In this document: in pieces, positions 28,068 through 34,547 of the stretch
Numbering within the stretch: the first letter of the stretch is position 1
Layout: each line of letters begins with the position of its first letter
Assembly: GCA_033765345.1 (NCBI GenBank)
Contig: JANRIC010000049.1
Coordinates: 1 to 34,547, forward strand
Length of the DNA stretch: 34,547 bases
From: JANRIC01 sp033765345
Lineage (GTDB): Bacteria > Bacteroidota > Bacteroidia > Cytophagales > Microscillaceae
Reading direction: 5' to 3'
Translations under genes and position numbers: made by a program
Notes under the pieces: generated by a model
What the model was told of the DNA's origin: nothing
The model's input: only the letters and a program-made list of their open reading frames with translations
Databases searched by the model: none

Positions 28068-28778
28068 ATGAAAATCCATTATTTCCCTGATTACGATTCT
28101 TTTAGCCAGGCAGCCAAAGAGCTGATGCTTCAGGAAATCATTGCCAAATACAATCTCTTAATTTCGGCTGCTACTGGCAATTCACCCCTGAGAGCTTATC
28201 AACTGCTAACGAGTGACTTTGCCCAAAACCCGGATTTGTTTGCACAATTACGCATTATTAAGCCTGACGAATGGGGTGGCGTACCGATGGAGCATCTTCA
28301 GACCTGCGAATCGTTCATCCGTGAACATATCATTGAACCCTGGCGAATTTCTGAGGATCGTTATTTTAGTTTTGAAAGCAATCCCAGCGACCCAGAAGAA
28401 GTTTGCCGACAAATGCAAGATACTCTGACACAACAAGGCCCTATTGACCTTTGTATTTTGGGAATCGGTAAAAACGGACATATTTGCTTCAATGAGCCTG
28501 CCGAAACACTTACGTATCATTTTCACAAAGCAACACTCAGCCCCGAATCCCTTACGCATAGTATGGCTCAAAGTATGGAAGGGCAACTACAATACGGGCT
28601 TACCTTGGGGGTGGGAGATATTTTCAAATCCCAAAAAATACTGCTGCTCATCACCGGAAGCGGCAAAAAAGCTGCCTGTGAGGCACTTTTAAGTCAAAAA
28701 ATAAGCACTCAGTTGCCTGCATCCTTGCTTTGGTTGCATCCAAATGTGGATTGTTTGATAGATCGTCAAGTATTGTAA
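28068..28778 (+). CDS. Galactosamine-6-phosphate isomerase/deaminase (AgaI-like, NagB superfamily)
   Basis: 236 residues. Cytosolic enzyme that would convert galactosamine-6-phosphate (or a close relative such as glucosamine-6-phosphate) to the keto-sugar phosphate and ammonia. The superfamily phosphate loop is ATGNSPLRAY (35-44); Asp67-Glu68 of PDEWGGVP match the proton-transfer acid; and GIGKNGHICFNEP at 132-144 holds His138 and Glu143. From memory the segments DEW, TCE-F, DLCILG-GKNGH and ASLLWLH track E. coli AgaI closely, including Asn136 where NagB has a catalytic Asp. I judge AgaI-like over NagB or 6-phosphogluconolactonase. It is the last gene of the operon, 62 bases after the PfkB kinase, and a terminator begins four bases after its stop. 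Confidence 0.85.
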   Translation: MKIHYFPDYDSFSQAAKELMLQEIIAKYNLLISAATGNSPLRAYQLLTSDFAQNPDLFAQLRIIKPDEWGGVPMEHLQTCESFIREHIIEPWRISEDRYFSFESNPSDPEEVCRQMQDTLTQQGPIDLCILGIGKNGHICFNEPAETLTYHFHKATLSPESLTHSMAQSMEGQLQYGLTLGVGDIFKSQKILLLITGSGKKAACEALLSQKISTQLPASLLWLHPNVDCLIDRQVL

Positions 28779-28781
28779 CCA

Positions 28782-28819
28782 TTGTTAGCATCCTTCGGAC
28801 GACTAACAAGGTTTTTTTT
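28782..28819 (+). terminator. Intrinsic terminator of the sugar operon
   Basis: Stem TTGTTAG (28782-28788) and CTAACAA (28803-28809) with an inner TCC/GGA pairing, followed by GG and eight T. It begins four bases after the AgaI-like stop codon. Most of it is repeated exactly downstream of xisI (see 29824-29853). Confidence 0.85.
28788..28817 (+). repeat. 30-bp direct repeat, copy 1 (upstream of xisH)
   Basis: Thirty bases starting GCATCCTTCGGACGACTAAC and ending in AAGG and six T are identical to 29824-29853. This copy forms the right part of the operon terminator. The two copies enclose the xisH-xisI gene pair. Confidence 0.9.
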
Positions 28820-28859
28820 AAAAAAACTCTCCTCAAGATACTACATGAAAATATAATTA

Positions 28860-28889
28860 TTTCACAATCTCAAAAAATGCTTATATTTG
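28860..28889 (+). promoter_or_regulatory. Predicted promoter of xisH-xisI
   Basis: TATATTTG at 28882-28889 matches the Bacteroidota -7 element TAnnTTTG exactly; TTTC lies 18 bases upstream near the expected TTTG. Transcription would begin around 28896, giving a leader of about 20 bases before ATG 28915, which supports that start over the TTG at 28900. Confidence 0.55.
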
Positions 28890-28914
28890 TCTTAGATCAT
28901 TGCTTATTAAAAAA

Positions 28915-29331
28915 ATGTCAAGAAGAGATATTTATCATTCAGCAGCCCGTAAGGCGCTTGAAAAGGATGGATGGCAAATTACAGACGATCCCCTGGATTT
29001 GACAATCGGGGATGTGGAACTTTTAGCTGATTTGGGAGCAGAAAGGCTAATTGCAGCAGAGAAAGACAATGAGAAAATTGCAGTAGAAATAAAATCTTTT
29101 CTTGGGCAATCTCTTGTATCCGAATTTCACAAGGCCTTGGGACAGTATGAAAATTATCGCCTCTCATTGGAAGAATTAGACCCCCAAAGAAATATTTGGT
29201 TAGCAATCTCTAGAGAAGTATGGGAAAGTTTTTTTCAACGAGCATTTATTCAAAAAGCCATACAAAGATATAAAATTGAGATAATCGTATTGAATACAGA
29301 AACCGAAGAAATAGAATCATGGATAAAATAA
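28915..29331 (+). CDS. xisH: XisH family protein (PD-(D/E)XK-like)
   Basis: 138 residues from ATG 28915, the usual length for the family. The XisH pattern is recognisable throughout: RDIYHSAARKALEKDGW at the N-terminus, then LLADLGAERLIAAEK, KIAVEIKSF, EFHKALGQYENY and IWLAISREVWESFF. The family is known from the cyanobacterial fdxN excision element and has a PD-(D/E)XK nuclease-like fold; E58-x-K60 in VEIK and the nearby acidic Asp39 fit the active-site positions. It overlaps the next gene xisI by 13 bases, the normal arrangement for this pair. Activity of such proteins outside cyanobacterial excision is not established. It has its own predicted promoter and is isolated from the sugar operon by a terminator, so it forms an independent two-gene unit. 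Confidence 0.9.
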   Translation: MSRRDIYHSAARKALEKDGWQITDDPLDLTIGDVELLADLGAERLIAAEKDNEKIAVEIKSFLGQSLVSEFHKALGQYENYRLSLEELDPQRNIWLAISREVWESFFQRAFIQKAIQRYKIEIIVLNTETEEIESWIK

Positions 29332-29657
29332 CAAAATACCAACAAATCATTCTCGAGGTATTAAAACGGTATGCTTCAATCAAAAAAAATTTAACCCCCT
29401 TGATCAAATCGCACCTCATCATTGATAAAGAAAATCATCACTACCAACTACTTTCTATGGGTTGGCAGAAGAACCAACACGTTTTTACGGTGGCTTTTCA
29501 TGTTGAAATTATCGGCGAGAAAGTATGGATTCAGCAAAATAATACAGATGTGATGATTGCAGATGAGCTTTGCGAATCAGGCATTCTCAAATCGGATATT
29601 GTGCTGGGTTTTATCCCTGAAAAAGTGAGGGAAGCCACAGGTTTTGCTGTAGAGTAA
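29319..29657 (+). CDS. xisI: XisI family protein
   Basis: 112 residues, full family length. Typical features: MDKITKYQQIILEVLKRYA at the start, HHYQLLSMGWQKNQHVFTVA in the middle, KVWIQQNNTD and a C-terminus with LKSDIVLGFIPEKVREATGF. The start overlaps the end of xisH by 13 bases, so translation is probably coupled. XisI is known as the partner of XisH in controlling excision of the cyanobacterial fdxN element; pairs like this also occur in other bacteria where no such element exists, and their job there is unknown. No recombinase gene (xisF-like) is present in this window. A strong palindrome follows the stop codon by 41 bases. Confidence 0.9.
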   Translation: MDKITKYQQIILEVLKRYASIKKNLTPLIKSHLIIDKENHHYQLLSMGWQKNQHVFTVAFHVEIIGEKVWIQQNNTDVMIADELCESGILKSDIVLGFIPEKVREATGFAVE

Positions 29658-29682
29658 GATGGTTCTTTATGATTTTACTTGA

Positions 29683-29738
29683 AGATAAATCTACTCAAAC
29701 GACGGGGTTGCTTAAAGTGACCCCGTCGTTGCCTATTT
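29683..29738 (+). repeat. Palindromic element, copy A, after xisI
   Basis: Stem arms AACGACGGGGTTGC (29698-29711) and GTGACCCCGTCGTT (29717-29730) around TTAAA. All 14 pairs can form in plus-strand RNA, two of them as G-U. The 56 bases match 29854-29909 with four differences. Likely 3'-end hairpin of xisHI and possibly a terminator, though the T-run (TATTTT) is weak. Confidence 0.8.
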
Positions 29739-29823
29739 TAATGAGTAAATATATTATTTCAAGTAATTTCAAAAAGAGCCATAAGAACATACTTTCCAAA
29801 CGTTTTTTTTCGTCCTACATGTT

Positions 29824-29853
29824 GCATCCTTCGGACGACTAACAAGGTTTTTT
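29824..29853 (+). repeat. 30-bp direct repeat, copy 2 (downstream of xisI)
   Basis: Identical to 28788-28817. Here the left stem arm is reduced to TGTTG, one base short of the upstream form. It is followed without a gap by palindrome copy B. Transcripts coming from xisI would meet its T-run, so it may be a second terminator facing asd. Confidence 0.9.
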
Positions 29854-29909
29854 AGATAAATCTACTCAAACGACGGGGTCGCTTAAAGCGACCCTGTCGT
29901 TGCTTATTT
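29854..29909 (+). repeat. Palindromic element, copy B, at the 3' end of asd
   Basis: Arms AACGACGGGGTCGC (29869-29882) and GCGACCCTGTCGTT (29888-29901) around TTAAA; 13 Watson-Crick pairs and one G-U on the plus strand. The element reaches into the asd stop codon. It could serve as the 3' hairpin for both converging genes. Confidence 0.8.
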
Positions 29910-30897
29910 AAAGCATGCCTTTCTCCAAAAGATACTCAGCAATTTGTACGGCATTGGTAGCCGCTCCTTTGCGCAGGTTATCGGCTACAATCCAGAGGTT
30001 AAGGGTTTTAGCTTGGCTTTCGTCTCTTCGGATACGACCTACAAATACTTCGTCCTTGTCACGGGTATTCATGGGCATGGGATAAATATTATTTTTGACA
30101 TCATCCTGTACGACTACGCCGGGTGTATTTTCTAGGATTTCTCTGACTTCGTTCAGGTCGTACTCATTTTCAAACTCTATATTGACGGCCTCGGAGTGTC
30201 CGCCCATCACCGGAATACGTACCGTGGTGGCCGTCACGCGGATGGAGTTGTCGCCCATAATTTTACAGGTTTCCTGAACCATTTTCATTTCTTCCTTGGT
30301 ATAGCCATTATCCAGGAATACATCAATATGTGGCAGCACATTCAAATCAATGGGATGCGGATAGATCATCTCCCCTTGGATACCCTGACGCTCATTCATC
30401 AACTGATCTACGGCTTCTTTGCCGGTTCCGGTCACACTTTGATAGGTCGAGACCACAATTCTTTTAATTTTATATCTCAAATGCAAGGGATTGAGTACCA
30501 CTACCATCTGAATGGTAGAACAATTGGGATTGGCAATGATTTTATCGGCTTGGGTGAGTACGTGGGCATTCACTTCGGGAACAACCAGCTTGTGGTCAGG
30601 GCTCATTCTCCAGGCAGACGAGTTGTCGACCACCGTAGTACCTACCTCAGCAAAATAAGGAGCAAACTCCAGAGAAATAGACCCGCCCGCAGAAAATAAA
30701 GCCAGTTCGGGTTTCTTTTCAATAGCAGTCTTCATATCAATCACCTTAACCTTCTTACCCTTAAAATCAACTTCCTTACCCACTGATTGGGTGGATGCAA
30801 CGGGTAATAATTCGCTGACGGGAAACTCCCTTTCCGTCAAGACTTTGAGCAACTCGCTACCTACTAATCCGGTAGCCCCTACTACTGCTACTTTCAT
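29908..30897 (-). CDS. asd: Aspartate-semialdehyde dehydrogenase
   Basis: 329 residues, cytosolic enzyme of the lysine/threonine/methionine branch: reduces aspartyl-4-phosphate to aspartate-4-semialdehyde with NADPH. Seen: nucleotide-binding GATGLVGSE at 7-15, the VVDNSSAWRM segment at 89-98, catalytic Cys126 in IANPNCSTIQ, and VRIPVMGGHSEAVNIEF with His234 as the second catalytic residue. The length and the continuous match are typical. The ATG at 30897 places the Rossmann motif at the normal distance. It stands alone, convergent to xisI; copy B of the palindrome overlaps its stop codon region. No neighbouring amino-acid synthesis genes. Confidence 0.97.
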   Translation of the reverse strand: MKVAVVGATGLVGSELLKVLTEREFPVSELLPVASTQSVGKEVDFKGKKVKVIDMKTAIEKKPELALFSAGGSISLEFAPYFAEVGTTVVDNSSAWRMSPDHKLVVPEVNAHVLTQADKIIANPNCSTIQMVVVLNPLHLRYKIKRIVVSTYQSVTGTGKEAVDQLMNERQGIQGEMIYPHPIDLNVLPHIDVFLDNGYTKEEMKMVQETCKIMGDNSIRVTATTVRIPVMGGHSEAVNIEFENEYDLNEVREILENTPGVVVQDDVKNNIYPMPMNTRDKDEVFVGRIRRDESQAKTLNLWIVADNLRKGAATNAVQIAEYLLEKGML

Positions 30898-30974
30898 TGA
30901 TTTTGAAAATTTAAATAATAATTAAAACTTAATCGGAAAAACTTAAAAAAGCATTTTAAAACTAGTATTTTGGC

Positions 30975-33900
30975 ATGAATCTACCATACAAATCGTCAAT
31001 TATGAGAGGAATTTATACTATTTTTCTTGTTTTTTTTATATCTGCTCCTTCTTTTGGGCAATTACAAGATAACTTTTCTGATGGAGACTTCACCAGTAAC
31101 CCTAGCTGGAGCGGCGATACCGGAGAGTTTTTGGTCGAGACCCAATCACTCAAAAGCAATGGTCCAGCAGCTACTTCCACTCTTCATCTGAGCACCGCCA
31201 ATACCCGCATCCAAGATACAGAATGGCGTTTTTTGATTGATTTAAGGTTTGCACCCAGTGCTTCGAATCAGGCCAGGGTGTATTTGGTCTCCAATCAATC
31301 CAATTTAGAAGGTGATTTGAATGGATATTATATAGAAATAGGTCAATCGGGAGATGATTTTATCAAATTAGTTCGCCAAAGCGGCAGCACCCGTACTACG
31401 ATTTTTACGGGCACTACGGCATTTGCTGGCAATGTCAAAACCCGCATCAAGGTACTTAGAAATAATGCCGGACAATGGCAAATCTTTGCAGATCCAGCCG
31501 GAGGCGAAAGTTTTGTATCACAAGGTGCAGCCTTTACGGATAATACTTTTACTGCTACGGCATTTTTTGGGCTAGTTTGTAATCATACTACCAGCAACCG
31601 GGATAAGTTCTTTTTCGATGATTTTTATATCGGAGATGAAATGGTAGATAATATAGCTCCCCAGGTACTTTCTGCACAGGTGATTTCAGCTACGGAGGTG
31701 GATATTACTTTTTCGGAGACTGTCTTGCAGAGCGACGCCGAAACAGAAGGCAATTATGCCGCCAACAATAACCTCAATTCGCCCTTGTCTGCCCTCCGAA
31801 ACGGCCAAAATCCGGCTGTGGTACGGCTTGCTTTTGCCCAGTCCTTTGCAGATGGGCAAGAAAATATCCTTAATATCCAAAATATCAAAGATTTAAATAA
31901 TAATCTGCTCAGTCCTAATCCGAGCACGATCAATTTCACCTATTTTGAACCTTTTGAGGCTGGATTCAGGGATGTACTCATCCATGAAATTATGGCTGAC
32001 CCCACGCCTACTCAAGGGCTGCCCGACGCAGAGTTTGTAGAGTTGTATAATCCGAATACCAAAGCCGTAAATTTACAAAACTGGACATTAAGCGGAGCGG
32101 TACTCCCTAATTTTACACTTGCACCGCAAAGTTATGTGTTGGTTTGTGCGCAGGGAGATGCTGCTGAGTTGGCTCCTTTTGGTGATGTACTTGGCCTGGT
32201 AGATTTTAATACGCTCACCAATAGCGGCGAAGAGATTCTCCTGAATGACCAAAACGGACAACTCATAGATCGGGTAGAATACAACCTCACCTGGTATCAG
32301 GATGCCTCAAAAGAAGATGGGGGTTATAGCTTAGAGCAAATCAACCCCAATCTACCTTGCAGCAGTGCCGACAACTGGCAAGGCTCTAACAGTGCGCTCG
32401 GTGGCACTCCCAACCAACAAAATTCTGTTTTTAATAACACGCCCGACCAATCCGCTCCGGCTTTGCTGACGGTTTCTACCCTGAATCCGACCACGATTTT
32501 TGTACAATTCACAGAAAGTATGGATCAAGGTACCTTGTCCAATACCACCAATTACTCCTTAACAAATGGCATTAGCATCAATACGGCTGTAGCAGAAGCC
32601 CCAGAATTTACCTCTGTACAACTTACCATTAACCCAGCCTTGCAAGAAGGTACTAATTATACACTTAATTTCAATAATTTGACGGATTGCTCAGGGAATT
32701 TGCTGAGTCAGCCCTCCGTGACGATTGCCTTGGGAGGTGCACCTGACTTTCACGAACTGATCATCACCGAAATCATGACTGACCCCCGTGGAAGTGCGCA
32801 GCCCGTCAATCCCTTGCCTGAAACAGAGTTTTTAGAATTGTTTAATCGCTCTAATCGTGTGTTAGACTTGAAAGACTGCAAATTGGCAGATGCAGACGGC
32901 AATATTAACCTGCCTCAGCAGGCTATTTTCCCTGGTGAGTACGTAATTTTGGTAGAGAATTCTTTTGCGGCTGATTTTCAGGGTTTTGGCAAAGTAGTGG
33001 GTGTAGATAATTTCCCGGATTTGCTAAACTCCGGCGAGGAACTGGTCTTGACTAATCCTGATGGTACGCTGGTTGTTGCGGTATTGTATGATGATAGTTG
33101 GTACCAAAATACCAGCAAATCTGATGGAGGCTGGGCTCTGGAGATGATCGATACCGATAATCCCTGCGGAGAGGCAAGCAACTGGCTGGCTTCGGAAGCA
33201 GACAGAGGTGGTACGCCTGGAATGCTCAATTCTGTAGCTGCCGACCGCCCTGATCTTACCGCTCCCAAACTTGTCCGTGCCGAAGCCATCGACGCCCTGA
33301 CAATCCGCCTGATTTTTAATGAAAAAATGGACGAAAACAGCCTGCAAAATGGTCAATATCAGCTTTCTGGCAACCTGAACATACAAAATATCAGCCCTGA
33401 GTTTCCTGCCTTCAAAAGAGTCATAGTAAGCCTGAGTACTCCTATGACCGAACAAACTACCTACAATGTCACGGTGGACAATGTACAAGACTGCAGCGGG
33501 AATCTGATCGGAGATGTAAATACCACAGCATTCGGACTGCCCGAAGAGCCTGATTCCCTCGACATGATTTTGAATGAATTACTTTTTAATCCTCGCACGG
33601 GAGGTAGTGATTTTGTGGAATTGTACAACAACTCGAGTAAATTTATCAATCTCAAAGGTTGGGTGCTGGCCAATATCGAGGACGGCATCCCTGCCAATCA
33701 AAAAATTATCCTGGAAGAAGAAGATTACATCCTGGCACCTCAAACCTACCTGGTGATCAGTAATAATATAGGCAATATTTTGAATAATTACCCCTTAGCC
33801 CAAGAAGAAACTTTCTTGGAGATTTCCTCGATGCCCAGCTACCCCGATGACGAAGGCACTTTCATACTCATCAGTAGCCAAAATCAATTGATAGAGCGGT

Positions 33901-34400
33901 TTGATTATAATGAAGATTTTCATTTCCCCTTGCTGGATGATGAAGAAGGAGTTTCTCTCGAGAGAATAGCCTTTAATCTCCCTACCAATACCCGCAATAG
34001 CTGGCAATCTGCCGCAGCCACCTCGGGTTTTGCCACTCCTGGCTACCAAAACTCCCAACAAAAACGCGAAAATACCTCCAATGCCAAGATAAGCATCAAT
34101 CCACAGATTTTTACACCGGACGGCGACGGACTGGAAGACTTCACCAGCATCGACCTAGACATGCAACAGGGCGGCGCACTGGTAGACATTATTATCTATG
34201 ATGCCCAGGGACGGCTAATCAAAAGACTCACCCAAAGATATTTCCTCGGCACGGAAAAAGGCACGTTTATCTGGGATGGCACTGACGAATCCGGCAACCT
34301 GGCACGTATGGGCTACTACCTGGCTTACATCAAAATCCTGACTCCCAATGGCAATAACGAGGAATTTAAAGAAAAACTGGTGGTCGGGAGAAGATTTTAA
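30975..34400 (+). CDS. Secreted lamin-tail-domain protein with FlgD-like C-terminal domain
   Basis: 1141 residues. Signal peptide GIYTIFLVFFISAPSFG, cleavage near residue 29; the ATG at 30975 is used, though the ATG at 31002 (residue 10) would give a more standard signal and is equally possible. Parts: lectin-like beta-sandwich (30-220); three units, each an SbsA-type Ig-like domain (227-325, 493-588, 762-855) followed by a lamin-tail domain (332-485, 594-755, 864-1025) with the marker pattern LI-EIM-DP and EFVELYN / EFLELFN / DFVELYN; and a C-terminal domain (1040-1141) beginning INPQIFTPDGDGLEDF and ending YYLAYIKILTPN, of the FlgD/gliding-associated type that in this phylum commonly serves export through type IX secretion. 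Known family members are surface or released proteins, some attached to nucleases or phosphatases; here no catalytic domain is seen. A heptamer repeat starts right after the stop codon. Confidence 0.87.
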   Translation: MNLPYKSSIMRGIYTIFLVFFISAPSFGQLQDNFSDGDFTSNPSWSGDTGEFLVETQSLKSNGPAATSTLHLSTANTRIQDTEWRFLIDLRFAPSASNQARVYLVSNQSNLEGDLNGYYIEIGQSGDDFIKLVRQSGSTRTTIFTGTTAFAGNVKTRIKVLRNNAGQWQIFADPAGGESFVSQGAAFTDNTFTATAFFGLVCNHTTSNRDKFFFDDFYIGDEMVDNIAPQVLSAQVISATEVDITFSETVLQSDAETEGNYAANNNLNSPLSALRNGQNPAVVRLAFAQSFADGQENILNIQNIKDLNNNLLSPNPSTINFTYFEPFEAGFRDVLIHEIMADPTPTQGLPDAEFVELYNPNTKAVNLQNWTLSGAVLPNFTLAPQSYVLVCAQGDAAELAPFGDVLGLVDFNTLTNSGEEILLNDQNGQLIDRVEYNLTWYQDASKEDGGYSLEQINPNLPCSSADNWQGSNSALGGTPNQQNSVFNNTPDQSAPALLTVSTLNPTTIFVQFTESMDQGTLSNTTNYSLTNGISINTAVAEAPEFTSVQLTINPALQEGTNYTLNFNNLTDCSGNLLSQPSVTIALGGAPDFHELIITEIMTDPRGSAQPVNPLPETEFLELFNRSNRVLDLKDCKLADADGNINLPQQAIFPGEYVILVENSFAADFQGFGKVVGVDNFPDLLNSGEELVLTNPDGTLVVAVLYDDSWYQNTSKSDGGWALEMIDTDNPCGEASNWLASEADRGGTPGMLNSVAADRPDLTAPKLVRAEAIDALTIRLIFNEKMDENSLQNGQYQLSGNLNIQNISPEFPAFKRVIVSLSTPMTEQTTYNVTVDNVQDCSGNLIGDVNTTAFGLPEEPDSLDMILNELLFNPRTGGSDFVELYNNSSKFINLKGWVLANIEDGIPANQKIILEEEDYILAPQTYLVISNNIGNILNNYPLAQEETFLEISSMPSYPDDEGTFILISSQNQLIERFDYNEDFHFPLLDDEEGVSLERIAFNLPTNTRNSWQSAAATSGFATPGYQNSQQKRENTSNAKISINPQIFTPDGDGLEDFTSIDLDMQQGGALVDIIIYDAQGRLIKRLTQRYFLGTEKGTFIWDGTDESGNLARMGYYLAYIKILTPNGNNEEFKEKLVVGRRF

Positions 34401-34403
34401 ATC

Positions 34404-34547
34404 AATTAAGAATTAAGAATTAAGAATTAAGAATTAAGAATTAAGAATTAAGAATTAAGAATTAAGAATTAAGAATTAAGAATTAAGAATTAAGAATTAA
34501 GAATTAAGAATTAAGAATTAAGAATTAAGAATTTAGAATTAAGAATT
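34404..34547. repeat. AATTAAG heptamer tandem repeat, about 20 copies, to the window end
   Basis: The 7-base unit AATTAAG repeats without interruption from 34404 to 34547 (20 copies plus four bases); only copy 19 differs (AATTTAG at 34530). It begins four bases after the stop codon of the lamin-tail protein and continues beyond the window. It carries no gene. No other terminator for that gene is visible before it. Confidence 0.97.

Noticed and set aside
28915..29657. xisHI as part of a cyanobacterial-type fdxN excision element
   Set aside because: No recombinase gene and no nif genes are in the window; only the gene pair itself is shared.
28915..29657. xisHI as a toxin-antitoxin pair
   Set aside because: The overlap and small size fit, but neither protein resembles a known toxin or antitoxin, so I leave the role open.

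Overview
The window looks like a chromosomal segment of a free-living Bacteroidota, probably of the Cytophagales/Saprospirales kind. The basis is the gene content: a peptidase-regulatory-like plus plug outer-membrane beta-barrel receptor, a DUF4403 protein, a Sortilin/VPS10 protein with many Asp-boxes, very large secreted proteins with carbohydrate-binding and Ig-like domains and sorting-type C-termini, starts without Shine-Dalgarno sequences, and matches to the Bacteroidota TAnnTTTG promoter element. No rRNA, tRNA, CRISPR array or transposase was seen.

Left part (1-23114), all on the minus strand. A giant gene for a secreted multidomain protein (start at 9886) runs off the left edge. It carries a sugar-dehydrogenase-like propeller, calcium-binding repeats, two lectin-like modules, two malectin domains, a CBM6 and Ig-like domains. 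It is broken by an apparent one-base deletion near 2594: the frame read from the start stops at 2588, while a frame one base off stays open to position 1 and encodes the obvious rest of the protein. Next come a ketoacyl-ACP synthase III, a DUF4403 envelope protein, a seven-blade propeller protein with four copies of an unrecognised domain, a VPS10/BNR protein and an outer-membrane beta-barrel receptor. Four hairpin terminators separate these into single-gene units.

Middle (23115-28819). A divergent control region holds a 41-bp minisatellite of five copies. To its right is a plus-strand operon: GMC dehydrogenase, gluconate-2-dehydrogenase subunit-3-like Tat lipoprotein, Gfo/Idh/MocA oxidoreductase, PfkB sugar kinase and an AgaI-type galactosamine-6-phosphate isomerase. 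The first two probably form a periplasmic FAD/Fe-S sugar dehydrogenase; the last three suit cytoplasmic processing of a sugar or amino sugar. A hairpin with eight T closes the operon.

Right part (28820-34547). A small xisH-xisI cassette with its own promoter lies between two exact 30-bp copies of the operon terminator sequence. It is followed by two near-identical palindromes whose sequence differences keep base pairing in plus-strand RNA. Then come asd (aspartate-semialdehyde dehydrogenase, minus strand) and a large secreted protein with three lamin-tail domains. A 7-bp tandem repeat of about 20 copies begins four bases after that gene's stop and fills the window to its end.

The regions most worth a second look are the xisHI cassette with its repeats, the sugar-dehydrogenase/AgaI operon, the two tandem repeat arrays and the frameshift in the giant gene.
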